NCBI GenBank assembly: GCA_947628665.1
Contig: CANRAU010000003.1
Location: 62,001-126,000, forward strand
Reading direction: 5' to 3'
Source: an uncultured Clostridia bacterium
GTDB taxonomy: Bacteria > Bacillota > Clostridia > Oscillospirales > Acutalibacteraceae
DNA length: 64,000 bases
Under the pieces are notes generated by a model that was not told where the DNA came from, ran no database searches, and was given only the letters and a program-made list of their open reading frames with translations. Numbering within the stretch: the stretch's first letter is position 1; each line of letters starts with the position of its first letter. Shown one piece after another: positions 43,619 through 52,461 of the stretch. A program made the position numbers and the translations under genes.

Positions 43619-45148
43619 TTATTTTTTGCTGTCCTTGCTCTGCTCGCCGTAGCCATAGCCGTAACCGTAACCATAGCCGCCATAACCGTAACCGTAGCCG
43701 TAGCCGTATCTGTGTCTGCCCACATGCAGCGCCGCGGCGCTCTTGGCGTCGTTGTATATACAGCCGATGACCTCCGTGCCGGAGTTGTCCAGATCCTCCA
43801 TTGCGCGCTTGATCCGGCGCATCGGCACCGTATCCTGCCGCACGACCATGACGATGGCGTCCGAGAAGCCCGCCAGGATCGACGCGTCCGCCACCACACC
43901 GCAGGGCGCGGTATCGATCACGACATAGTCGAATTCCTGCTTGGCCTTTTCAATGATCTCCTGCATCTGCGAGGTTGCCAGCAATTCGGAGGAATCGGGT
44001 ATGCTCTTGCTGTTGAGTAGCAAATACAAATTGTATTTCTCGGAATATTTGATGGCGTCCGCCAAATCGCAGCTGCCGTTGATGACGCTGAGAACCGTGC
44101 TGTTGTCATTTGCGGTGACGCCGAGAGACTTCGCAACGGCGGGCTTACGCAAGTCGCCGTCGATCAGCAAAACCTCTTTGTCATTCTTGGCAAGCGCCAG
44201 CGCGATATTGATTGCGGTCGTGGTTTTGCCCTCGTTTTCGGCGGTACTGGTGACCACCAAAGCCTTTTTCCCTTTGCGGCGCAGGGTGTGGTCGATCTTG
44301 GTACGAATGAGCTTGAACGCCTCAATAAACGCAAAGCCGGAGCGTCGATCCGTCAGCAGAATGCTGTGCTTTTCGCCCTTTTTGCCCTTCGTATGCACAT
44401 GGTTGACCGTGCCGACGATCCGCATATCGAGCTTGTTTTTGATGTCGTCGGAGCTTAAGACGGTGTCCTTCAAAAGGATCTGCATGATCAGGAACAGCGT
44501 CGAAAGCAAGAGGCCTGCCGCAAAGCCGATGACCGTATACATAAGCGTCGAGTTGTCTGCATTCGGATGCTCTGCAAGGCGAGGCGGGTCGATCTGGTTG
44601 AGCATGGTGCTGGGGAACGCCGAAGTGATCGCTTCCTGATAGAACTCCATATAGGTGTTGGCGATCGCGTAAGAGACTTCCTTATCCGTCGTGGTGACCG
44701 TCAGGAAAATGATGGCGGTGTCCTCGACCGACTCCACGGAGACAAAATGCTTGATATCGTCCGCCGTGATATTCTTGTATCCGCAGTTTTCGGCGACCCT
44801 TGTCGCAAGCTCCGTTGTGGTCAGCACGTATTTATAGTTTTCAGCCAAAGACACGGCGGCGTTCATGTCGGAGAGGGTCTGCCCCGAGGATGCCATCGTA
44901 ATATCTTTATTGGTGGCCACAAATTCGATTTGGGAGGAATAGTACGGCACATAGGTGATCCGCGCCACCGAAAATCCTACCGCCGCCAAAACCAGCGCGA
45001 CAACCAGGATGACCCACCATTTTTTGAGCACCTTGCGCACATAGATCAGCAAGAGCTCCACATTGATGCCCTCATCCTCGTTGCTGTTTAAAGACGAACT
45101 GCTGGAAGAAGCAGCAGAAGATGAATGTTCAGACGAATGATAACTCAT
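43619..45148 (-). CDS. Fused Wzz-type chain-length domain and BY-kinase (CpsC-CpsD fusion)
   Basis: A 509-residue capsule/exopolysaccharide regulator. A Ser-rich N-terminal tail (about 1-25) is followed by the Wzz domain between two membrane segments (about 42-62 and 200-220). Then comes the tyrosine kinase: TSTAENEGKTTTAINIALAL (Walker A, about 297-316), LLIDGDLRKP (Walker A', about 328) and YVVIDTAPCG (Walker B, about 407). The end carries about ten Tyr-Gly dipeptides in a row (about 481-501), the expected site of autophosphorylation. In most Firmicutes CpsC and CpsD are separate; this is the Wzc-like fused form. No other capsule genes are adjacent. Confidence 0.93.
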   Translation of the reverse strand: MSYHSSEHSSSAASSSSSSLNSNEDEGINVELLLIYVRKVLKKWWVILVVALVLAAVGFSVARITYVPYYSSQIEFVATNKDITMASSGQTLSDMNAAVSLAENYKYVLTTTELATRVAENCGYKNITADDIKHFVSVESVEDTAIIFLTVTTTDKEVSYAIANTYMEFYQEAITSAFPSTMLNQIDPPRLAEHPNADNSTLMYTVIGFAAGLLLSTLFLIMQILLKDTVLSSDDIKNKLDMRIVGTVNHVHTKGKKGEKHSILLTDRRSGFAFIEAFKLIRTKIDHTLRRKGKKALVVTSTAENEGKTTTAINIALALAKNDKEVLLIDGDLRKPAVAKSLGVTANDNSTVLSVINGSCDLADAIKYSEKYNLYLLLNSKSIPDSSELLATSQMQEIIEKAKQEFDYVVIDTAPCGVVADASILAGFSDAIVMVVRQDTVPMRRIKRAMEDLDNSGTEVIGCIYNDAKSAAALHVGRHRYGYGYGYGYGGYGYGYGYGYGEQSKDSKK

Positions 45149-45224
45149 GAATTTCCCTCATTTTTTCAACCGCATCGCAGTACTTTCATTCCGAAATATC
45201 GGATAACTGCTCAAAACCAGTATG

Positions 45225-45253
45225 ATTATAGCAAAAATGCGCAATCGGTGCAA
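45225..45253 (-). promoter_or_regulatory. Promoter of the BY-kinase gene
   Basis: Minus strand: TTGCAC (45253-45248), 17 bases, TATAAT (45230-45225). The leader of about 70 bases includes a short CCGATATTTCGG palindrome. Confidence 0.75.
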
Positions 45254-45334
45254 TAGGCAAATTGCTTTTTTTTGATTCTTGGCTTTTTGCCCGCAATTAT
45301 ACCAAAAGCGCCGATATTTCTGTGCATTTCGCTC

Positions 45335-46993
45335 TTATTTCCGCATTTGGGCGCAGCGGTCGGCGATTTCCAATTCCCGATCACAAATCGCAAACGCCGC
45401 TTTTTTATGGGAAATGATGATGCAGGTTTTGTTCTGCATGGCGCGCAAATTTTCAAGGAGCTTTTGCTCCGTGGCTTCGTCGAGCGCGGAGGTCGCCTCG
45501 TCCAAAAGCAGCACAGGCGCGTTCGTCAGCACCGCGCGCGCCACGGCGAGCCGCTGGATCTGCCCTTCCGACAGCCCGCGGCCGCCTTCGCCCAGCATGG
45601 TGTCAAGCCCTTCCGGGAGCGCGCGCACGAAATCCTGTGCACAGCTGATGCGAAGCGCTTCCTCCAGTTCTTCGTCGGTCGCGTCCGCGTTAATCAGGCG
45701 GACATTGTCCCGCACCGTACCCGAAAGCAGCAAATTCCCCTGCGGCACATACGCGAACAGCGGGCGGGTGGATTTGTCGGCAGGGCGTTCGCTGCCGTCC
45801 GCCCACACGGTGATGCGGCCGTTCTGCGGCGCAAGTACGCCCAAAAGCAATTTGAACAGCGTGCTTTTGCCGATGCCCGAAATGCCCGAGATCACGACAA
45901 AGTCCCCGCTATGTATCGTGAAATCCGCATGCTCGAACACGACGTTTTTGCCGTAGGCAAAGGAAACATCCCGGAATTGAAGCTGCCCAAAGGTTTTGGG
46001 ACGCGGCGCTTTCTGCCCCTCGTCCTCGATCCTGTCGTCGGGCAGGGTCTCGATCTCCATAATGCGCTCGGCGGAGGAGAGCATCGCATAATATTTCGGC
46101 ATGATGCCCGAAAGGTTGGAAAAGGGCAGCTGCACCTGATTGACCAGCTGCAAAAGCGCCGTCAGCGTGCCGAAGGTGATCGTGCCGCTGTACAGGCGGA
46201 AGCCGCTCCACAAAAGCGCGAACAGATACCCGAGCGAAAACAGCCCCGAAAGCCCGGTGTTGGCAAAAATTGCCCAGCGGTTGCGGCGCAGCTTCGCGTC
46301 GAAATTTTCCTGCTGGTGCACGTCCGCCTGCTGCCGCGCCTTTTGTTGGATACCGAACACCTGCAAGACCAGCAGGTTTTCAATCGATTCCTGCAAGAAC
46401 GAGCGCAGGCGGCTGTCCGACTCCTGCACGGAGCGGTGCATTTTTTTCATTTGTCCGCGAAACGCGCGCGCGGCAAAAAAGGCGACGACCCCCGCAACTG
46501 CCAGCAAAAGTCCGAACCAACGGTCGAGCGAAAGGATCACCGCAAATGCGCAGCCGAGCCGTGTGAGCATGGACGCGGCCAAGGGCAGCAGCAGAGTGAT
46601 ATTGTCGCACACCACGGTCACGTCTGCGGTCATGCGCGTCATCAGATCGCCCGAATGGTAGGCGGTCACCGCGCTGTAATCCTTTTGCAGGATCGTCTGA
46701 AACAGCTGTCGTTTGCAGCGCATTTCCAGACGTCCCGCCACGCGCACCTCCATACTGCGGTTAAAGACGCGCAGTCCGATCTGCAAAAGCACGACGCACA
46801 AAAGCAAAAGCCCGTACCGCACGAGCTTTTGGTAATCGCCGAACTGCGCGGCGTCGATGACGCCCTTGGCGAACAGCGCCAGAGAGACCTCGCACACGGA
46901 AAACAGGGCGTTGCCCAGCACCAGCAGTACCAGTGACGGCAATTCGCCCTTTGCATGTGTCCATATCCACTTTTGCGCCGATTTTTTTTTCAT
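45335..46993 (-). CDS. ABC transporter, fused permease and ATPase
   Basis: A 552-residue half-transporter of the exporter type. The membrane domain has about six segments in residues 15-305. The ATPase has GISGIGKSTLFKLLLG (Walker A), YVPQGNLLLSGTVRDN (Q-loop), RGLSEGQIQRLAVARAVL (signature; LSEGQ instead of LSGGQ) and VLLLDEATSALDE (Walker B). It ends in the IIISHKKAAFAICD His switch. It would work as a homodimer. Position after the kinase, PqqD and peptidase genes makes peptide export its likely task (inference). I chose the ATG at 46993 behind AGGGA; a GTG five codons earlier is possible. Confidence 0.88.
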   Translation of the reverse strand: MKKKSAQKWIWTHAKGELPSLVLLVLGNALFSVCEVSLALFAKGVIDAAQFGDYQKLVRYGLLLLCVVLLQIGLRVFNRSMEVRVAGRLEMRCKRQLFQTILQKDYSAVTAYHSGDLMTRMTADVTVVCDNITLLLPLAASMLTRLGCAFAVILSLDRWFGLLLAVAGVVAFFAARAFRGQMKKMHRSVQESDSRLRSFLQESIENLLVLQVFGIQQKARQQADVHQQENFDAKLRRNRWAIFANTGLSGLFSLGYLFALLWSGFRLYSGTITFGTLTALLQLVNQVQLPFSNLSGIMPKYYAMLSSAERIMEIETLPDDRIEDEGQKAPRPKTFGQLQFRDVSFAYGKNVVFEHADFTIHSGDFVVISGISGIGKSTLFKLLLGVLAPQNGRITVWADGSERPADKSTRPLFAYVPQGNLLLSGTVRDNVRLINADATDEELEEALRISCAQDFVRALPEGLDTMLGEGGRGLSEGQIQRLAVARAVLTNAPVLLLDEATSALDEATEQKLLENLRAMQNKTCIIISHKKAAFAICDRELEIADRCAQMRK

Positions 46994-47037
46994 TTTGTCC
47001 CTACTCACTGCGCAGAACTGCTTTTCAAATCCAGAAG

Positions 47038-47121
47038 TTATTTTCCTACGACAATCGGCTCTGTTGTCACCGCGCTTGATTTGTTTTCATACCGATTTAC
47101 TGCTTTCGTCCGTCTTTTCAC
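47038..47121 (-). CDS. Small ORF, 27 residues, in the PqqD/ABC cassette
   Basis: A GTG start overlaps the stop of the S26-peptidase gene as GTGA, the typical coupled arrangement, with AGGA nine bases upstream. The peptide starts VKRRTKAVNRYE and ends TTEPIVVGK. It lies between the peptidase and transporter genes. By position it could be a precursor peptide of the cassette, but it has no Cys, no clear cleavage motif and no similarity I recognise. It may equally be chance. Confidence 0.35.
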   Translation of the reverse strand: MKRRTKAVNRYENKSSAVTTEPIVVGK

Positions 47122-47603
47122 CCACATTTTCCTGCTTTGCGGCGGGTGTATTGGATTTTCCGCAATTTTCCGCCGAGCCGAATCAAAAATTTACGCACGG
47201 GGAAAAGCATTTGCCAAACCCGCACATAGCATGTATATTTCGCCGCGCCGACGGGGAACGTCTTGCCCTTGCGCGTGATTTGCGCAACCACGCCGATGAT
47301 CTGCTCCTGCGTGATCCCCGGTTCCTTCACCCACTGGTTGTCGCCGCACATGGTATACGTCCCGTCGTCGTTTACGCCGACGACACGGTGCAGAACAAAC
47401 GCGCCGTCTTTTCGGCGGTACAGCGGCAGATCATTTTTTTGAAGCGCCTTTTGCGCCTTTTGCAGCGTGACCGTATCGCGCCCCTCGACGAGCAGCGGCA
47501 GCATACTCGTCCCCGTTATGGGCAGACGCACCGTGCCGCCCGCGCGCAAAGTTTCTTCCATGATCGGCAGCAGTTCGGAAAGCCGAACCTTCTTTTTTTC
47601 CAT
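47118..47603 (-). CDS. S24/S26-type signal-peptidase-like protein
   Basis: A 161-residue protein. The serine motif ITGTSMLPLLVEGRD (about 29-43, SMxP) and the basic region FVLHRVVGVNDDGTYTMCGDN (about 68-88) match the S26/S24 fold. The classic Lys is replaced by the H-R-V context seen in small peptidase-like members of RiPP-style clusters. It lacks a clear N-terminal membrane anchor; a basic-hydrophobic stretch is at the C-terminus. It may cleave a leader peptide, but catalysis is unproved. It starts four bases after the PqqD gene with GAGGA upstream. Confidence 0.75.
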   Translation of the reverse strand: MEKKKVRLSELLPIMEETLRAGGTVRLPITGTSMLPLLVEGRDTVTLQKAQKALQKNDLPLYRRKDGAFVLHRVVGVNDDGTYTMCGDNQWVKEPGITQEQIIGVVAQITRKGKTFPVGAAKYTCYVRVWQMLFPVRKFLIRLGGKLRKIQYTRRKAGKCG

Positions 47604-47607
47604 ACGT

Positions 47608-47874
47608 TCAGTCCTCGAGCAGTCCCGCTTTGCGCAGTTTTTCCAAGTAAGCGTGTACGTCGCGCTGCGCGGTGGCCTCGTCCACGGCATATTCGTCCGC
47701 GACCGCCCGGACGACGGTCTGCTCGTCCGTCTCCGTTTCCAGCAGCTTCCAGACGAACGCGCCGACGGGGTTGAGCGTCAGCATTCCGCCGAAGTCCACC
47801 TCCGCCTTGCCGACGGGGACGACAATGCTGTTCCCCGCGACCTCGTGCAGCAAAAATCCTTCTTTGATCTTCAT
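47608..47874 (-). CDS. PqqD-family peptide-binding chaperone
   Basis: An 88-residue winged-helix protein of the PqqD type (RiPP recognition element). FLLHEVAGNSIVVPVG forms the first strands, LNPVGAFVWKLLE the central helix and DVHAYLEKLRKAGLLED the end. Such proteins bind leader peptides and hand them to modifying enzymes. The ATG overlaps the stop of the kinase-like gene (ATGA). AGGAGA is upstream. No radical-SAM or cyclase partner lies nearby. Confidence 0.82.
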   Translation of the reverse strand: MKIKEGFLLHEVAGNSIVVPVGKAEVDFGGMLTLNPVGAFVWKLLETETDEQTVVRAVADEYAVDEATAQRDVHAYLEKLRKAGLLED

Positions 47875-48596
47875 CGATTCTCCTCCGTTTTTCGATAATA
47901 AGCCTCTATCCCCGCATAGGCGGTATGCGCCGCTTCCGCTTCCATATTGCAGGTCAGGCGAAAGGCGGGGACTTCGTTTAACAGCGCGCCCAAAAGCTCC
48001 AGCATATCCGACATAAGCGACGGCTTCGGCGGGCGCAGCGTCTGCGAAAGGAACAGCGGGATCGCCTCTTTCGCGGAGATCGGCTCGATCCGGTTTTCCT
48101 CGCCGCGCATCAAAAATACAAGCGCGCGCACGGGTACTTGCCGATTTTCGCTGATGTCGTATTTGCCGCTGAACGGCGTGCCGCAGGCATAAAACCGCCC
48201 GTCGATGCGCCGCAGCGCCGGTTTGTCGTCATTGAGGATCCGACAATCGGGAAAGGCGTTCTGCCAAAGCGCCGTATGGGTGGATTTACCCGTACCGCTT
48301 TTGGCGGAAAACAAATAGGCGAACCCATCCTTTTCCACGCAGGAGGCGTGCAGGAGCATGCCGTCAAAGCGCAAAAGCCGCGCATAAAACGCCTCGCCCA
48401 TCCAGACATACCGACATTCGTCGAGCGTCACCTGCGGATACTTGGCGTGCTTCTCTTCAAAAAACGTCTCGGGCAGATCGAGTACGATGTCCGGCTTATG
48501 CACGCCGTCGGCGAGATAGGCGCGGCTGCGGCTGTACAGCAGTTCGCCGCGCGCGTCCATTTGCACATATAGCTTTGCGATCTCAAACAGTTCCAC
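47871..48596 (-). CDS. HPr-kinase-like P-loop protein
   Basis: About 241 residues. The C-terminal half resembles the HprK/P catalytic domain: a lead-in LHASCVEKDGFAYLF, the P-loop SAKSGTGKSTHTALW (about 97-111), CRILNDDKPALRR and GTPFSGK. Relatives accompany PqqD and ABC transporter genes; in some lasso-peptide clusters they phosphorylate the precursor's C-terminus. The start is uncertain: a GTG at 48596 has GGGGGG six bases upstream, while an ATG two codons earlier touches it. It follows tatD by 82 bases on the same strand. Confidence 0.75.
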   Translation of the reverse strand: MELFEIAKLYVQMDARGELLYSRSRAYLADGVHKPDIVLDLPETFFEEKHAKYPQVTLDECRYVWMGEAFYARLLRFDGMLLHASCVEKDGFAYLFSAKSGTGKSTHTALWQNAFPDCRILNDDKPALRRIDGRFYACGTPFSGKYDISENRQVPVRALVFLMRGEENRIEPISAKEAIPLFLSQTLRPPKPSLMSDMLELLGALLNEVPAFRLTCNMEAEAAHTAYAGIEAYYRKTEENR

Positions 48597-48678
48597 GGCC
48601 ATCCCCCCGGTAATACAAGCTCCGAGAGCGGCAAAAACCGTCCGCTCCGTCTTGTATTCTTCCTTTCCTTTGTATGAT

Positions 48679-49449
48679 TCAGGCGATCCCAAACAGGGTT
48701 TTCGCATTTTGCGCGGTCAAATCCAAAATCGCCTGCGCGCTTGTCCCGCGAATTTCCGCCAAGCGCTCGGCCGTATAGGCGATCATGCGCGAATCACAGC
48801 GTTTCCCCCGCAGCGGCACGGGCGCCATATAGGGCGCGTCGGTCTCCGTGAGCAGGCGCTCGTCCGGCACCATCGCCGCGACCTCCACAGGCTTTTTTGC
48901 ATTGTGAAACGTCACCGCGCCGCCAAGCCCGATATACATCCCCAGCCGCAAAACCGCTTCCGCCATTTCGACGCTGCCCGAAAAGCAATGCACCACGCCG
49001 CGCGGACGGTAACGCGTAAGCAAACGCAGGGTGTCCTCATGCGCTTCGCGGTCATGCACGATGACGGGGATGTCCAGTTCGCACGCCAGCCGCAGCTGTG
49101 TTTCAAACAGGGCGAGCTGCTCTTGGCGCGTTTCTTTTTCGTAATGATAGTCAAGCCCGATCTCTCCGACGGCGACCGTTTTTTTCTCCGCCAAAAGCGG
49201 GCGCAGCGCGGCGGGGACGTCTGCGGGAACGTCCTCTAAATTGAGCGGATGAAAGCCCGCCGCCGCATAGATATACGGATAATTTTGGGAAAGCCGCACG
49301 GCGAACCGGGACGTTTCCGTATTCACGCCGCAGGAGATCACGCCCGTCACGCCGTTTTCGGGCAACGCCGCCAAAAGCTGCGGCAAATCTTCGGAAAACG
49401 CCTCGTCGTCATAATGCGCATGCGAATCAAAAATATGCGTAAGGCTCAT
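48679..49449 (-). CDS. TatD-family metal-dependent DNase
   Basis: A 256-residue TIM-barrel hydrolase. IFDSHAHYDDEAF (5-17) holds the HxH metal site. GEIGLDYHYE has the Glu, PVIVHDREAHEDTL the later His, CFSGSVEMAEAVL follows, and LTETDAPYMAPVPLRGKRCDS has the final Asp. The family has 3'-5' exonuclease and deacylase activities. The ATG overlaps the metG stop (ATGA), a pairing common in Firmicutes. Confidence 0.95.
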   Translation of the reverse strand: MSLTHIFDSHAHYDDEAFSEDLPQLLAALPENGVTGVISCGVNTETSRFAVRLSQNYPYIYAAAGFHPLNLEDVPADVPAALRPLLAEKKTVAVGEIGLDYHYEKETRQEQLALFETQLRLACELDIPVIVHDREAHEDTLRLLTRYRPRGVVHCFSGSVEMAEAVLRLGMYIGLGGAVTFHNAKKPVEVAAMVPDERLLTETDAPYMAPVPLRGKRCDSRMIAYTAERLAEIRGTSAQAILDLTAQNAKTLFGIA

Positions 49450-51416
49450 CGTATCCGCGCACCGTTGGGCATGGAATCGTCCACAAACACGACCTTGACG
49501 TCGTCCTCGCTGCAATCCGCCGCCAAAAGCATTCCCTGACTTTCCACGCCGCAAAGCACGGCGGGTTTGAGATTGGCGACCAACACGATTTTTTTGCCGA
49601 CGAGGTCGTCGGGCGCATACCATTTTGCAATGCCGCTGACCACGGTGCGTTCCTCGGGCGTGCCGTCGTCTACCGTCAGCCGCAGCAGCTTTTTTGCACG
49701 TTTCACAGGTTCGCAGGCTTTGATCTGCGCCACGCGCAATTCCACCTGCATAAAGGTATCGATATCAATTTGAGCAAGACCCTCCACGGCGGGCGCGGCA
49801 TTTTCGGGGGCGGCGGGTGCAGATGCGGCCGCTTCCTCGGATTTTGCCTGCTCGGCGGTCAACTGCGCCAAAAGCTTTTCGGCGTCGATGCGCCCAAACA
49901 GCGGCTTCGCTTCCCCGACTTTTTCGCCCGCGCGCAATGCGCCGAACGTCTTTAAGCTGTCATACGAACGCACGTCCGTCCCCAGCTGCGCAAAGATCGC
50001 GTCGGCGGTATCGGGCATATAGGGCGTAAGCAGCACCGCAAGGAAACGAATGCCCTCCAAGAGATTGTAAAGCACCGTACCGAGCCTCGCGCGTTTTGTT
50101 TCGTCCTTGCTGAGCGCCCACGGCATGGTCTCGTCAATATATTTGTTCAAACGGCGCGCAAGCGTCAGAATGCTCGCCACGCTGTCGCTGATTTTATATT
50201 CGTCAAAGCAGCGTTCAACCTCTTTGACCGTCTCTAAGGCCAACGCTCTGACCTGCTCGTCGTATTCGCCGACAGCATCGTCGGGCTGCACCACGCCGCC
50301 GAAATATTTATTTTGCATGGCGACCGTGCGGTTGACCAAATTGCCGATGGTATTGGCAAGGTCTGTGTTGTAACGCTCGATCATCGCCTCATAGGTGATC
50401 GAGCCGTCCGCCGCATGGGGCATTTCGCTGAGCAGATAATAGCGCACCGCATCCACGCCGAACACGCGGATCAAATCGTCCGCATAGATCACGTTCCCGC
50501 GGGATTTGGACATTTTGTCCTCGCCGAACAGCAGCCACGGATGGCCGTAGACCTGCTTGGGCAGCGGCTCGCCGAGCGCCATGAGCATGATCGGCCAATA
50601 GATCGTATGGAAGCGGACAATGTCCTTGCCAATGATATGCACGTCCGCAGGCCAATACTTTTTATACTGCGCCGAGCTGCCGTCGGGGTCGTAGCCGAGC
50701 GCGGTGATGTAGTTGGACAGCGCGTCGATCCAAACGTAAACGACGTGCTTTTCGTCGAAGGAAACGGGGATGCCCCATTTGAAGGACGTCCGCGATACGC
50801 AAAGGTCCTGAAGTCCGGGTTTAATGAAGTTGTTGAGCATTTCTTTTTTGCGCGCTTCGGGATAAATGAAATTCTCGTTGTTTTCGATAAAGTCCTCCAA
50901 CTGCTTTTGATACTTCGACAGGCGCAGGAAATACGCTTCCTCCTTGGCCTTTTTCACCTCGCGGTGGCAGTCGGGACAGCAGCCGTTTTCGTCCAGCTGG
51001 CTCTGCGTCCAGAAGGATTCGCACGGCGTGCAGTACAAGCCTTCGTATTCGCTTTTGTAAATATCCCCCTGCTCATAGAGCTTTTTGAAAATTTTCTGCA
51101 CGGTTCTTTCGTGCTCGGGGTCGGTGGTGCGGATAAATTTATCGTAGGTCGTGTGCAGCGAATCGCAGATCGCGCGGATCTCGCCCGCGACCTTGTCGAC
51201 GTACGCTTTCGGCGTAACGCCCGCCGCGCGCGCATATTCTTCAATCTTCTGCCCGTGTTCATCCGTACCCGTCAGGAAGAACACGTCGTACCCCTGCATT
51301 CGCTTATACCGCGCGATCGCATCGGTCAGCACGATCTCATAGCTGTTGCCGATATGCGGTTTTCTGGACGTATAGGCGATGGCGGTGGTAATGTAGAATT
51401 TCGGTTTTGCACACAT
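49446..51416 (-). CDS. metG: Methionine--tRNA ligase
   Basis: A 656-residue class I synthetase. YTSRKPHIGNSYEIV (about 14-28) holds the HIGH-like HIGN. A zinc knuckle lies at CTPCESF...CCPDCHREV (about 126-150). KMSKSRGNVIYADDLI (about 299) is the KMSKS loop. The C-terminus (about 545-656) is a fused EMAP/Trbp tRNA-binding domain that dimerises the enzyme. An Ala/Glu-rich linker precedes it. It leads the operon continuing into tatD and probably into the kinase/PqqD/ABC cassette. GGAGGGAAGGA precedes the ATG. Confidence 0.96.
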   Translation of the reverse strand: MCAKPKFYITTAIAYTSRKPHIGNSYEIVLTDAIARYKRMQGYDVFFLTGTDEHGQKIEEYARAAGVTPKAYVDKVAGEIRAICDSLHTTYDKFIRTTDPEHERTVQKIFKKLYEQGDIYKSEYEGLYCTPCESFWTQSQLDENGCCPDCHREVKKAKEEAYFLRLSKYQKQLEDFIENNENFIYPEARKKEMLNNFIKPGLQDLCVSRTSFKWGIPVSFDEKHVVYVWIDALSNYITALGYDPDGSSAQYKKYWPADVHIIGKDIVRFHTIYWPIMLMALGEPLPKQVYGHPWLLFGEDKMSKSRGNVIYADDLIRVFGVDAVRYYLLSEMPHAADGSITYEAMIERYNTDLANTIGNLVNRTVAMQNKYFGGVVQPDDAVGEYDEQVRALALETVKEVERCFDEYKISDSVASILTLARRLNKYIDETMPWALSKDETKRARLGTVLYNLLEGIRFLAVLLTPYMPDTADAIFAQLGTDVRSYDSLKTFGALRAGEKVGEAKPLFGRIDAEKLLAQLTAEQAKSEEAAASAPAAPENAAPAVEGLAQIDIDTFMQVELRVAQIKACEPVKRAKKLLRLTVDDGTPEERTVVSGIAKWYAPDDLVGKKIVLVANLKPAVLCGVESQGMLLAADCSEDDVKVVFVDDSMPNGARIR

Positions 51417-51452
51417 GGTGATCCTTCCCTCCGGATTCAAAATTCATTTTCT

Positions 51453-51481
51453 ATTGTAGCAAATTTTTCGGAAAATAACAA
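51453..51481 (-). promoter_or_regulatory. Promoter of metG
   Basis: Minus strand: TTGTTA (51481-51476), 17 bases, TACAAT (51458-51453). No T-box or S-box structure fits in the short leader of about 30 bases. Confidence 0.65.
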
Positions 51482-51542
51482 CTTGGCCGAAAGCGACGCG
51501 AAACGGCCTGCCTGAAAGGGAGCGCGACATCGCCGCGCGACG

Positions 51543-52418
51543 TCAGCACTGCGCAAGGAGCGCCTCGATCTCCGCTTTCGAGAACGTGTACTGCCGATTG
51601 CAGAAATTACAGGTGGCGGTCGTCACCTCGTCCTGCGCCATTTCCGTAAGCGCCTGTTTGCCGGCGGCAAGCAGCGCGGCCTCGGTACGCGCGCGCGAAC
51701 AGGTGCAGCGATAGCCGACTTCGGCGGTGTCCAGCACCTCGAGCGTGAATTCGGGCAGCGCCGTGCGGCAGATCTCCTCGGGCGTCATCCCCTCGAACAG
51801 CATGGTCGTGACGGGGCGAAGCGTCTCAAGCCCCCGTTCGATTTTCTCAATATCGGACGTGTCCGCCGTCGGCAAAAGCTGAATGAGAAACCCGCCCGCG
51901 TGCAAAATGCCCTGGGTATCGGGATCGACCAGCACGCCCAAGGCGCAGACCGACGGCGTTTGCTCGCTGGCGGCGTAATAGGCGGTGATGTCCTCGGCGA
52001 TCTCGCCCGAAGCGAGCGGCACTTGCCCGATATACGGCTCGCGAAGCCCCAGATCCTTCATCACCGTCAGCGTGCCGTTTTTGCCGACCGCGCCCGAAAC
52101 ATCCAGCTTGCCGTATGCGTTGAGCGGCATCTCCACGTCGATCCTGCCCGCATATCCGCGCACGTTGCCGCTGCTGTCGGATACGGCGGTGAGGGGGCTT
52201 GCAGGGCCGTCGGCGCTGATTTTCAGCGTGAGCGTGTCCTTTTCGCCCTTGAGCATACTGCCCATGAGCGACGCGGCGGTCAGCAGCCGCCCAAGCGCGG
52301 CGGAAACGACCTTTTTCGTGCCGTGCAGACGCTGCATTTCGCGCACGGTTTCGGTCGTGTCGGCGGCAATGACGCACAATATGCCGTCTTGATCGATCAT
52401 TCTGACAAGGTTTTGCAT
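51543..52418 (-). CDS. hslO: Redox-regulated chaperone Hsp33
   Basis: A 291-residue holdase that is activated when its zinc is lost under oxidative stress. The zinc-binding Cys residues are present: YRCTCSRAR (CxC, about 235) and TCNFCNRQYTF (CxxC, about 269). The N-terminal domain shows GPASPLTAVSDSSGNVRGYAG, and the middle GEIAEDITAYYAASEQTP. The start at 52418 has GAAAGGA in front. Confidence 0.96.
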   Translation of the reverse strand: MQNLVRMIDQDGILCVIAADTTETVREMQRLHGTKKVVSAALGRLLTAASLMGSMLKGEKDTLTLKISADGPASPLTAVSDSSGNVRGYAGRIDVEMPLNAYGKLDVSGAVGKNGTLTVMKDLGLREPYIGQVPLASGEIAEDITAYYAASEQTPSVCALGVLVDPDTQGILHAGGFLIQLLPTADTSDIEKIERGLETLRPVTTMLFEGMTPEEICRTALPEFTLEVLDTAEVGYRCTCSRARTEAALLAAGKQALTEMAQDEVTTATCNFCNRQYTFSKAEIEALLAQC

Positions 52419-52461
52419 AGCGGATCCTTTCCGTAAGCGCCTTGCGTCGATGCGCGCGGCG

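Noticed and set aside
43647-43711. Short tandem repeats resembling a CRISPR or microsatellite.
   Set aside because: They encode the Tyr-Gly tail of the BY-kinase in frame; there are no spacers. No CRISPR array was found anywhere in the window.
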